A stretch of DNA of 64,000 nt from Heterobilharzia americana (lineage: Eukaryota; Platyhelminthes; Trematoda; Strigeidida; Schistosomatidae). Every line of letters starts with the position of its first letter. The first letter of the stretch is position 1. The notes under the pieces were generated by a model. It did no database searches. It was not told the DNA's origin and saw nothing but the letters and a program-made list of their open reading frames with translations. Of the stretch, positions 49,201 through 59,886 are shown piece by piece. The translations under genes and the position numbers were made by a program. The stretch spans positions 53,291,998-53,355,997 of the forward strand of contig OX104129.1 in NCBI GenBank assembly GCA_944470555.2, in the 5' to 3' direction.

Positions 49201-52200
49201 TCAACTCTTACTTGTTTCTCTGCTTTTTTGATAACAATTCATTCTCTAAATATTTTTATCATGTTGCACAACTTACTGCCAAAAAATAGTCGCTTCATCT
49301 AACTTCTGCTAAACTGAGATTAATACCCACAAACCTTATCAGCTTTTATTATCTTTTACTGATGTCAATATATCTCATTTTTTAGTATACGCTTTGAACA
49401 AAAAATAAATGATTGTATATCATTGGACATTTATAATCAGGAAAATTGTATATAGTTGTAATTGTACAGCTTTAAGAACAAAGTCGTCGAAAAGATTCAC
49501 TTAGTTGAACGATTCGTATTTTTCACATTCGTCTGCATGAGGATTTTACCTACACTAATTCTAATTCAAGTGGGAACAAGAATATCTGCTGGAGTTAAGC
49601 AGCGTATATTCAGTTAATAAGAGTTAAAAACAGTATCAATAGCATTCACCATGAATTGGTCGTAAGGATAACCAAGAACTTGGCTTAATAGTGAAGCAAA
49701 ACACTGTAAAAATAAGAAGCACAAGGGGATAAAACCTACTTCAACTAGTTCATCATCGAATAAAAACCATAGTCCATGAGATTTTACAAGTGTTACATAA
49801 TGTCCACGATTTGGACCAGATCCTGAGTGAACAACGACAGCCATTAGATTGTAGAGACGATCAGAGTTAGACGAATCGCTAGACTAGTAACAAAATAAAA
49901 AATAACAATATGCACTTAAGTAGTGAGCCTTACTTACTACTTGCTGGTTTATGATACTAACCGGTTAGTCAAGTCGACGTAGGTGGAAAAAAATAATTAA
50001 GAATTCATAACTTATTCAATAAAAGAGGGGACAAAAATAAATAACTGGTTGGATAATTTGAAAATTTTCTCCCTTCAGGGTAATCTGTTTGTTAAATATT
50101 ATTGTTTCTTTTTTACAGGGAAGGGACCTGCGAAGGTTTACATAGTATTCACAACAGGGTAGCGATTCGGATAGAATTTTCAATCGAAATTCACTTACAC
50201 TCGTACAGTAGGCAATAAGCCACACCTATTGTGTGAGCTAGTTATATGCTAACTGGGTATCCAAACCTCGGTAGGTGGAGTAGTGTTCGACCTCATGACC
50301 TACTGATACCATTTAAACTCACATACTTACTACGAAAAAAACTTTGTAAACTAAAGGGTTTTACAGAGCCCATAGGACGAATAATTTAGATTATCGAATT
50401 CTAGGCAATGGTTATTAAGTCAAACATATAGGTCAAAGTAGTCGAATAGGGTCACTTAGAATATCAGAGCACAAAAGCTTAAACAAATCTAGAATGTCAG
50501 ACCCTGTAGAAAATCTTAAAAAAAGTCCAGTCATTATGATACATGTGACCAGACATGACCACATAATAGGAAGGTACAAAGTAACGGTCCTGAAAACTAA
50601 GTTAAATATAAGGTAAATTATTTTGTTTCGCAGTGTTAAAAACTCGACAGTTAATTCACACTACTACAGTTCCCAACATCTACCCTTACGATAAATGCTT
50701 CTCTTCTGTCATTCAAACTGTGATATCGCTTAGTGACGATTACCTGTAGAATATTTATAAAGTCGTCTCAAATTTTATGGCGAATGCTTCAAGTTTTGTT
50801 GCTTTTCCTCAACAGTCTGCATAGCCCTTACGTTTGTGTAAACTACTTTCTCCTCCTGGGAACCTTTAACATGCTACAAAATTTAATATCGAAATCAGTT
50901 ACCGAGAAACAGGATGGAGGGCAGGACAGCCAGTAATTACAATACTTCGTCGTTAAATGTTCATCAGTTTAATTAAGAAATATCCATAAATATCAAAATG
51001 AAATGACGTCACATTATTCTGCGAATGGTGTCCTCATTGAGTTTTCATTCTTATCACGGGGATTAAATGCAGGAAATGATGGAAAGAGATGCCAAAATCA
51101 AAATCGGTTGACATTGCTAAAAATATCTTAGTTCACCGGACTCCACTGTCTACACTTTTATCCAAAAAGCCCTGAAAAATCAGGAGTGTATGTACTCATG
51201 CAACCAAAAAAATTATCGACCTGCATTCTCAACTTGCCTTCATCGTCAGTATCACAAATCACAATTATTACACGAATGTCCTGTATCGAACCTGAAACGA
51301 CGCAAACCAGCAGGACCTCACAGTTTGCCACACGAAATTTTCAAGGATGGAGGTAGGAAATTCCTGCTTAAAGCGACGGAGGTACTAGGCAGTGTATGGC
51401 AATCAGAGGCAGTACCGTCAAACTGGTTCAATCCATTGATCATCCCAGTCTATAAGAAGGAAGACAAGTCTTCTTTTGACAACCAAAGAAGAATTAGTTT
51501 GACTAATACCGTGTCCAAAATCCTAGGGTTCATAGTTATCCGACGCCTAACTGCAGCTCGAGAAAACCAGGCAAGTTCCAGACATTGACGAAGGTGCGTC
51601 GATCATGTTTTCACCTCCCAACAGGTCCTGGAACACAGGCATACTTACCGGGGACCGAAAATTGCCATATTTCTTGACTCAAATGTGGCATTTGATTGTG
51701 TCAACTGTGGGGTGTTGTGTCAGTGTCTGACTGTGAAGGGAGTACCGAGAAAGCATATAACACTAATCAAAGCTCTCCACTCGGACTCACGCGGCCGTAT
51801 CACATCTTATGGGGAGTTGTCATTAGCACTGACAACTAGTTGTGTCCTCCATGGATGCCCACTGTCACTGTACCTATTTAACTTCGTCATACACGTACTA
51901 ACAGAAATAATAAAAAAAAATTACGCCTGACTTCACCAAACGGATTGATCATTCGGCTGACTTGGAGCATACAGACGATATTGTCCTGCTGGGTGAAGGT
52001 AATGACACTAGTCTATAGAGTCTCTGATTGTTGGTCTGAGCCGTGTAGAGAGGTTTTGACTACCTGGTTGGGGTCCCCGAGACGGTAGGAGTCAGTGGTT
52101 GAGGACTCTTGGTAACATGCCTGAAAATCGATCATAATGGCGTAGATGTATTCACTCTGACATCTTCCAAAGCTAGAATGTCTTGACAAACCTTCATACT

Positions 52201-55200
52201 TGAATCCCCTCTTCTTCCATACTCATTTGCCTACTTTGATAATAGTCTTCGTATCCACTTGTTCTTTGTGCGTTACTTTCAAGCGTGACAAAAGGCATCA
52301 TACTACTGGAAGAGGTTCTAAGTTGATTCTATCTGTCTGTCAAGTCTTCCAAGTTCCTTATCAACATCCTACATTGATTTCTCATTTTTTGTCACGTTTC
52401 TACGTTAATATTCTAATGCCATCTTCAGTTTCTTCAGCCCTCATTAGCGATTCTGCTTCGCAAAACACCATCCCTGATCTCCTGAAATCCCACTCTAGAC
52501 TAGACCTCAGAGGTTTCAACGTCGGCACTCTGCGTCAAATCGATGAAGCTTTGATAGTTGAAACTCTGGCATCTCGGGTCGTAAACGTGTACCATGCTTG
52601 CGAGACACGAATACAGAATCCAACTGGGCTTACTCACTTGGTCACTTTGGTGAACCCACAACGTTGACTCTTCGAGCTTCTGGAATTCGACAAGTTCTCG
52701 TGGTCGTGAAGTTGCAGGTATAGCATTATTTCTTGAGACAGAATTAGTAGTGCTTGATTGGATTCCAGTTGACAGTCACCTGTGCGCTGTTCGTCTGAAT
52801 GGTGTAGTGAGGACTAAAAGGAGAGATGAAACTGTTATTTTTTGTAATCTCTGCCAATGCACTACACCAGGAAGGAAGGCATTTAGTTGAAACTTTCAAA
52901 ATCCCAGCCAAACAAGATGGAAATCACTTGCTACAGCTACGACCAAGCCATCTCATATGGTTCGCACTACTTTCGTCCATGAGAAAAAATAGACGCCGAC
53001 TAACATGGGTAATGTTCAACTACTTCTGATAGGTGGATGCATATTCCCTATCCATCCAAATCAACATAGGACCAAGCATTACTGCGTAGCGGTCCGAGTT
53101 GCCACAGCTCATGTCACTATATCAAGTAAAAGGGCAGTGACGTGCAAGATGAAGATAAGAAAATTCAGTCAAAGTAAGTATAAAGTACGAAAAGAGAGAA
53201 AGGAAGAATGAGAAAATGGTGAGACTCGGTATAGCGTTAAGATGAGGATAATGTGTGCATACATCTGCACCACTGACATCGGTTCTGAGCCATATCACCT
53301 AGAGTCTCCAACCACTGGTTCCTCTCGTCCCGTGGATCGACCGGTAGCTGGTACCTTGACGTGGTGGTCGGGCTTGCATATCACAATGACCCAACGAGCT
53401 ATGCTGGTGGAACGCTTGTTCCCTCTAGGTCCTACCATACCAGAAAGGTCTGTTGGGTAGTGGTTAGACGAAAAGCAGTTACCGTTGTGGTGTGAATTAC
53501 TATACTATGATGGGGGTCTGAGGGCGAAGTCGTACTGCTGCTAGCTGGATGGGGGGTGGTAGCAGTAAGAGGTTTCCCTTGGATGACCAGCAGTGACATG
53601 CTGATGCTGCCTTCTCAGTGGAAGAAGGGAGGATTAGAAAAAGTCTGCCCCGAAAATAATGCACTCCACTATACCCCACGGTCTGCAGGGCCGGCGGTGT
53701 TGGTTCATTTGTCATTTATTTTCGACCATCCCGCCCCGAAACAAAAAAAGTTCAAAATAACCATACACAAAACGCTGAGTGTGACAGGCCTCAAGCAGAT
53801 GTCCGATGGGCTCTGCGGTCACACAAATCTCTTTCAGGTACCTTAAGAAGAAATAGCCTTCCACGGTGTGGGCAGCCGGGAAGTGTCAACCGCCCTCACA
53901 ACTCTGTCAGCACCCAAGTTTCTTCTGACTGCTATCCTCCTCCTCCATCATTACCTTCTAATCTTCCTTCACGTCTCTTAATTAATGATGCTGCATCATC
54001 TTCAATTTCTCCTACCTCTGCAGCCTTCGACAACGATCTGAGTCCACAGAACAGCATCACTGGTCTCCTTAAACCACGCTCCAAATTACATATTGGAGCC
54101 TTCAATGTACACACCCTCCGTCAAATTGGCCAACAGGCTTCGTTAGCAAAGACTCTAGCAACTCAGGGCATGGATGTGTGCTGTGTTTGTGAGACACGCA
54201 TACAGGACCCAAGTATGGTTATTCACCTGACCTCTCCTGACCAATCTGGTGAATCCACAAAATTCACCCTTCGAGTTTCTGGAGATTCGATAGCTAGCTC
54301 TCGTGGTCTTGCAGGTGTAGGTATAGCATTAAGCACCAGGGCAGAAAACTCACTACTAGACTGGATCCCATGTGATAGTCGCCTCTGCGCAGTCCCGCTC
54401 AGTGAGGACTATAAGGAGTAGTGAGAGTCGCCGCTGTCTCTTTGTAATCTCTGCTTACGCACCCACTGACTGCAGATCGGATGCAGTAAAGCACGAGTTC
54501 TACCGTAAACTGTCTAGTCTCCTCTCGAAAGCCAAACGTTCGGACGTGGTGGCTGTTGCAGTTGAGTTCAATGCACAGGTGGGTAGGCAGAAAGCCACTT
54601 GGGTGGTACTTTTGGAGTCCCGGCTGAGCGGACAGATAACAGTGATCGCCTACTACAACTGTGCTCAGATAACCGTTTATTTTCAGTTAGCACAAATTTC
54701 AGACATAAAGAAAGGCACTGTCTGACCTGGCGTTCCCCAAACCCCAGTGATGAACACAGATAGACCACACTGCTATCAGTCATCGCTGAAGAGGATCGGT
54801 GGAAGACTGCCGCTCATTCTGGAATACGTGTTTGGATAGCGACCACACGTTAGTCCAAGTGCGTATATCCCTGCGTCTCAATGAATGTAGGAAATATTTG
54901 GCAACAAAACCACTACGAGGTCTGCTGGACAACGAAAATAACAAAGCTATGTTAAGTGTGAAGTTGGCTAAACAGTTATCAGAACAGAACACTATCACTC
55001 ATCCAGAAGAAGCTTGGTGTCATCTTCAGTCTACTGTAAAAGCAGAGCTGAAGACTGTAGCCGACTCCAAAATAGTGGCTAAAAAGAGCCAGTGGATATC
55101 AGCAGCTTCTTCCCAACTAACGGATACACGTGAACGCATCCCTGAAGGCTCCGAGTACAATGAAGAGCGAGCGCAACTTAAAAGCAGATTAAGGAAAAAA

Positions 55201-58200
55201 TTACGCAACGACTGCGAACAGTGGTGGGAAGAGAAGGCTAAACGGATGGAAAAGGCGGCGGCGACCGGTAATAGTAGAGTTATTTAGACTTACTAAGGAA
55301 ACTAGGGGGAAAAGGTCAACAACAGTTAGTGAGGCTATAGTGGAGAAGAACGGATCTGCGATTCACGCGCAGAGGAGACGACTGGAACGATGGACAGAAC
55401 ACTTCGAGGAACAGTTTAACTGGCCTCCAGCCACCATTGCGTTGCCCGCTATTTAGTCAAACCCTGAGTGGAACATCGAGATAGGCCACCCAACACTTTC
55501 AGAAGTCGAGAGAGCAGTAGGTAACTTGAAACGAAGAAGGGCGGCAGGACCAGACGCACTAACTCCAGAGGTATGCAAGGATGGTGGTAAGGTGCTCTCA
55601 GTCATGTTAACGGAAGTGTTAACCAGTATATCGGAATCAAATACGATCCCCTCTGACTGGTTTGAATCATTGATTATTCCAGTCTTCAAGAAAGGCGAGA
55701 AGTCCTCTTGTGATAACCACAGAGGAATCAGCCTGAAGAACATAGTATCTAGGTTCCACGGTTCTTCGACGCCTTAGTGGAGCTCGAGAACAGCAAGACC
55801 GAGAAAACCAGTCAGGCTTTAGACCCGGCCGCGTGTGTATCGATCGAATATTCACACTGCCCCAGGCCCTGGAACACAAGAACGCTTACCAACGCCCGAC
55901 ACTAGCTGTATTTCTCGACCTGAAGGCGGCATTCGAGAAGTCTTATGACAATGTGTCTCACTGAAAGGCGTGCCGAGTAAGTATATCACCTTATTGATGG
56001 CTCTCTACTCGAACACTTGTGGGCATGTTAGAGCCTATGGTGAGTTGTCCAGGGAGCTGCACTCGTCGAGTGGTGTCTATCAAGGGTGCCCAACCTTCAC
56101 ATTCCTATTCCATTTTATTAAAGATATTCTTATGGAGGTCCCGCTCTTGTCACCTGGCTACAAAGAGGTTGACCTAATCACAGGAGAATTTTCGTTAGAC
56201 CTAGAATATGCAGATGGCATTGTCCTGTTAGGTGAAGACACTGACAAAATGCAGAGTCTTCTGAACACTTTGAGTGGCGATTTGAGGATGTTTGGGATGC
56301 GGTTCTCATCACACAAATGCAAATTGTTGTTCCAGGATTGGTCTTCAACAGTGCCTCAGCTAACAATAGGGTGTAGTGGTTGAGTGTGTTGACCACTTCA
56401 CTTACCTGGGAAGTAGGATCAGTCCTAGTGGTTCAGTGGCCGACAAGATTTCTGCACGAATACAAAAGGTTCGGCTGGCTTTTGTCAACCTACGCCACCT
56501 GTGGCGAAGCAGTGATATCCATTTGTCTGTTAAGGCTCGCGTGTACTGCACAGCAGTTCGGCCTGTTCTACTGTATGGCTGTGAAACATGGCCATTGAAG
56601 GTGGAAGACATGATAAAGCTTCAGGCCTTCGAAGTATAGGCCGTATTTCGTGGTGTAATGTACGTGAGTAATGCAGAAGTTAGGAGTAGAGTTTTAGGGA
56701 GTAGAGGTAAGTTAGTTGACACGGTTGTGAACCTTCGTCGATTAAGATGGTTAGGACACGTCTTACGCATGCCTAGTTACCGTCTGCCTCGTCACACAAT
56801 GTTGACCGAAGTAGTTGAAGGCCGGAAAAAAGCTCAAGGTGGCCAGAGTAAAACATGGCATCAATGTATGAAGTCTCTGACTGTTGGTTTGTGTCATGTG
56901 GGGCGATGCAGACTGGGTGGCTGGGGTCCATGGGACAAGAGGAACCAGTGGTTGGAGACTCTAGGTGATATGGCTCAGAACCGATGTCAGTGGTGCAGAT
57001 GTATACACACATTATCCTCATCTTAACGCTATACCGAGTCTCACCATTTTCTCATTCTTCCTTTCTCTCTTTTCGTACTTTATATTTACTTTGACTGAAT
57101 TTTCTTATCTTCATCTTGCACGTCACTGCCCTTTTACTTGATATTATGACATGAGCTGTGGCAACTCGGACCGCTACGCAGTAATGCCTGGTTCTATGCT
57201 GATGATGATGTCCCGCGGACCCCAACCACCTAGTCTGCATCACCCCATATGGCTTAAACTAACAGTCAAAGACTTCATACACTAGTGTCATGTTTCGGTC
57301 TGGCCGCCTCGCGCTGGACGCATATTCTGCTTAAAAGACACCTAGTGCTTATAGCACCAAAACACTTCAGGTTTGAAGTTTCGAAATCACTGGTAGATAA
57401 TATTTTAATTTGACAGTACTTAAGTTCTTCAAGAAGTTAACTAGTACAAAGATGAAATAATGTGAAGATATGTCAACTAAGATTTCAAACCAGTTTACTT
57501 CAAAGTACGGTTTACAGACTGAGGCAACGCTGCTTACTATCAAAACGTAGAATACTACCTTAGGCAGCATATTTCACTAAAACCAAAGAGCTATGATACG
57601 ACAAAAAATGGATCTTATTCGAACTCATGACGAAGTTGATAATTAAGCTTCTGAACAACTGACAAACACTTCTATAAGGTGAGCCCCCAAATTAACCAAG
57701 CAATGAGTACGTTGCATTACTTAGTAATGGACGAAGTTGCTACACTCCATAACAGCGCGTCAAAGCAAAACAATGAATTAGGAAAGAAACTGTCATTTTT
57801 GTACAAAAGATGCAACTGAAAATCATATGACTGAATATTACCTATAGAAGAATATACAGTTAATCAAGGGGAGTTATGAAATTTTTTGGGTAGGCAGTCA
57901 GTTTTCAGCAACGACCATAAATTTGTATTTCTTTAAAATGTGAGACTCAGCAACCTAAAGCAGATTTGCACACCAGACTGTAACAGTTTATTATACAACC
58001 CGTCTGTCCGAACCTTATTAGGTGAGCAGGCTTTTAACCCGCGACCTGTTGGTTGTAAGTTGAATGTTCAAGTCAATGAAAGCTTCCGACCACCAGTAAT
58101 TTATATATGATCTATCAGAATTCTTACTGGCATCTGGCAAAAGTTGTAAAAAATTAACTCCGAAAAGGTATTTAAAAATGTATAGATATATGAGACAATA

Positions 58201-58338
58201 CTTACCGTATTAAAAAGTCTTAATTCCATAGGAAAGGCAACTCTATAGGATAGTTTGATAAATCGATTAAGATTTTCTGAATACTTAAAACGCTTCAGAT
58301 GAAGAGCTAGAAGTAGAGGCGGTTTCTTAATGCGCATT
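46004..58338 (-). CDS. USP46: USP12/USP46-type ubiquitin carboxyl-terminal hydrolase, 3' half (three exons)
   Basis: Exons 58338-58206, 49883-49740 and 46201-46004 are in phase with one another. They align by motif with the C-terminal half of USP12/USP46: [32 protein letters not shown], then [20 protein letters not shown] with the catalytic histidine (GHY), then LFDDELVEK and DFFG...YILFY. The family removes ubiquitin from substrates and is activated by WD40 partners (UAF1, WDR20). The N-terminal Cys box and first zinc ligands are absent from the window. The C-terminus carries an Ala/Ser/Asn-rich tail of about 36 residues beyond YILFY, which the human proteins lack. USP12 and USP46 cannot be separated here. 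Confidence 0.86.
46545..47515 (-). mobile_element. RTE-type 3' end (RT C-terminus plus 3' UTR), decayed
   Basis: Minus frames give [20 protein letters not shown] (47504-47244) and [12 protein letters not shown] plus [14 protein letters not shown] (47386-46889), the C-terminal domain of RTE RTs. A 3' UTR similar to 52150-52400 follows. There is one main frame break. It lies sense in the USP intron and belongs to a different subfamily from copies A/B. Confidence 0.68.
48096..49138. repeat. large inverted repeat, two arms of about 240 bp
   Basis: Arm 48096-48335 is the reverse complement of 48899-49138 with few mismatches, separated by about 563 bp. A minus-strand ORF in the left arm and its copy in the right arm read [20 protein letters not shown]. 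The spacer has a broken frame ([20 protein letters not shown]). I do not recognise the family. It could be a foldback element or two inverted insertions. Confidence 0.75.
49740..49883 (-). CDS. USP46: USP12/46-like exon with catalytic histidine box
   Basis: Exactly 48 codons lie between acceptor TTTGTTACTAG and donor GTTGAA|GTAGGT. The product contains [20 protein letters not shown] then [23 protein letters not shown] carries the catalytic His, and the following FDD region is conserved in the family. Confidence 0.9.
51190..52420 (+). mobile_element. decayed RTE fragment (RT plus 3' UTR)
   Basis: The first frame (51190-51588) has [37 protein letters not shown] and [14 protein letters not shown] second (51685-51930) has [19 protein letters not shown]. 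After a shift comes [12 protein letters not shown] (about 51965-51997), so the YADD box reads HTDD. The 3' UTR follows. Confidence 0.65.
52430..53033 (+). mobile_element. decayed RTE fragment (5' endonuclease part)
   Basis: Frame 52200-52667 reads [20 protein letters not shown] and CETRIQNP, the start of the endonuclease. 52670-52830 gives a [20 protein letters not shown] stretch. It follows a 3' UTR head-to-tail and is cut by copy C at 53034. Confidence 0.6.
53047..57314 (-). mobile_element. RTE copy C (5'-truncated), interrupted by copy A
   Basis: Copy C's 3' end is 53336-53047 and its continuation is 57314-57211, antisense. The outer flanks TGGATGCATATTC (53034-53046) and TGGACGCATATTC (57315-57327) form a target-site duplication with one mismatch. 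Only about 390 bases of copy C remain. Confidence 0.75.
53337..57210 (+). mobile_element. RTE copy A (full length, decayed), nested in copy C
   Basis: Starts TCGACCGGTAGCTGG, the same 5' end as copy B, and ends in (GAT)n. The flanks TCCCGTGGA (53328-53336) and TCCCGCGGA (57211-57219) are its target-site duplication inside copy C. The coding region is broken into at least seven frames (for example 54170-54421, 54799-55287, 55526-55777, 55970-56383, 56658-57026). The catalytic box reads YADG rather than YADD (about 56203-56214), so the RT is dead. Confidence 0.85.
57328..58205 (-). other. USP intron segment, unassigned
   Basis: Between copy C's duplication and the USP exon I see AT-rich sequence with no supported feature. 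The ORF at 57367-57570 has no motif. Confidence 0.5.
58206..58338 (-). CDS. USP46: USP12/46-like exon (finger/palm segment)
   Basis: Acceptor ATGTACCATAG and donor AATACG|GTAAGT bound 133 nt. The product [20 protein letters not shown] and [16 protein letters not shown] is characteristic of USP12/46. The exon starts with one base completing a codon, so the missing upstream exon must end in phase 2. Confidence 0.88.
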
Positions 58339-58617
58339 CTATGGTACATAAAAACCGAGAAAAAACAAGCGGAAACCATCAAGTAGCCATTTGTTATTCA
58401 AATAATTGGCATGCAATTTAATCACAACAGAAATGAATATGAGAGTTTACAGGCCAAATGATTACTTACCTCATTACATTAGAAACTAAAATAGCCTATA
58501 ACTTGACAGTGGTCAGTCAGCTTATGCCATCATGAATATTTTTACTTACTCATTTTAGAAACAAACTCGGTACAACAAGGGCACCAAGAGATGTGGTCAA
58601 ACAGTCCGGAAACATAT

Positions 58618-58990
58618 TGTTAGGTTTGCCTATATCCCTTATATCGCACACTTACAATTTGAGTATATTTGAGTCGTTTTGCTTCGCGCTCTTTTTACCG
58701 CGCATGGGTCATATTTCGTGTGACCCGCTAGCTTTCTGTTTGGTTTCTGCTTTTTTTTAATGTACTAATTATTCCTTGCCTGTCAAGGTTACTTTAAACT
58801 CTATAAATAGGGTCTGTTCTCAATCATAAACGTTTTCAGTTTAAGATACTATAAACCCATCTGATTTCCAGTCCTTTGATTTCTCTTTGCGAATCACTCG
58901 GGTCGAATCGTCATTATAATTGCTGTGTCAACACCAGCTAATCGACCGGGACCGACCAGTAAATCTCTGGACAGTCCTGAAAGGAATTTC
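58618..58990 (+). other. LTR-like or promoter-like region with TATA box
   Basis: Begins TGTTAGG and has TATAAATAG at 58802-58810 with a transcription-start-like context about 30 bases on. A CTGTGTCAACA lies near 58930. This looks like a solo LTR or a plus-strand pol II promoter. No matching second LTR and no convincing target duplication were found. Confidence 0.3.
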
Positions 58991-59268
58991 GCAGATGAAC
59001 CACATTGAACACGTTACGTCAAATGAATAACTACACGTAGTTCCTGTTAATACATCATTACTAATTTGTGTCACGTTTCAAAAATAAAAGATACAAGAAA
59101 ACCACAGTATGACCCCACCTGTCTCGAATTTGACCATTATCTAGTGACTTTTAAAGTTTTTTTTGGCAATATCTCTCGAATTCCAATGACGGAGTTTTGA
59201 TGTGATATTAAACCTAACCCGACACAAACATCCTTTATTTAACATTTTGCTATGCACCAATTACTTCT

Positions 59269-59454
59269 CTTGGTTGTATTGTGTTCTCTGAGCTGGGCTG
59301 TTTAGCCGTGGAGCTTTCATCATCTTTCTAGACGACATCATTAACTTTAATATGAAGTTCATGCTGAAGTTAGTGTTGATGATGTCGTCTAGAAAGACAA
59401 TGAAAGCCCCACAATCAAACAAATCAGCTCAGAGAACACAATACAACTAAGACC
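59269..59454. repeat. long imperfect hairpin (about 77-bp arms)
   Basis: TGTATTGTGTTCTCTGAGCT on the left pairs with AGCTCAGAGAACACAATACA on the right, and TCTTTCTAGACGACATCAT pairs with ATGATGTCGTCTAGAAAGA. The loop is about 59346-59374, itself partly palindromic. It lies 170 bp left of copy B's target site. Family unknown. Confidence 0.85.
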
Positions 59455-59621
59455 ATCCATCTGAGCTACAAATATTCTCCACCACAAATCACTTCCTATA
59501 CAGACACATAGACAAAGTAAGATAAAACCTGGCACAGAAAGCGTTAGTTGTTACAGTAGTATGCAAGAAGTGAAGAGAAAAACGATCATACTAACGTTAA
59601 AAAACTGTTTATGAAACAACT

Positions 59622-59635
59622 GAGAGCAAATAGAT
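59622..59635 (+). repeat. target-site duplication, left, of RTE copy B
   Basis: GAGAGCAAATAGAT, identical to 63586-63599. It adjoins the reverse-complemented (GAT)n tail. Confidence 0.88.
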
Positions 59636-59886
59636 CATCATCATCATTATCAACATGGGACCAGGCATTACTGCGTAACGGTCCGAGTTGCCACACCTCA
59701 TATCAGCACATCAAGTAAAAAGGTAGTGAGGTGAAGGATGAAGATAAGTGAATGCAGTCAAAAGAAATATAAAGTACGAGAAGAAAGGAAAGAGGAGTGA
59801 CAAAATAGTGAGATTCGGTATAGCGTTGTTAAGATGAGGATAATGTGTGTATACATCTGCGCCACTGACTTCGGTTCTGAGCCATA

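Noticed and set aside
58550..58630. Minus frame with WCPCC as a possible USP zinc-finger exon upstream of 58338
   Set aside because: A GTAAGT donor exists, but its phase does not fit the next exon, the alternative phase has a stop, and similarity to the USP46 CEEC region is limited to cysteines.
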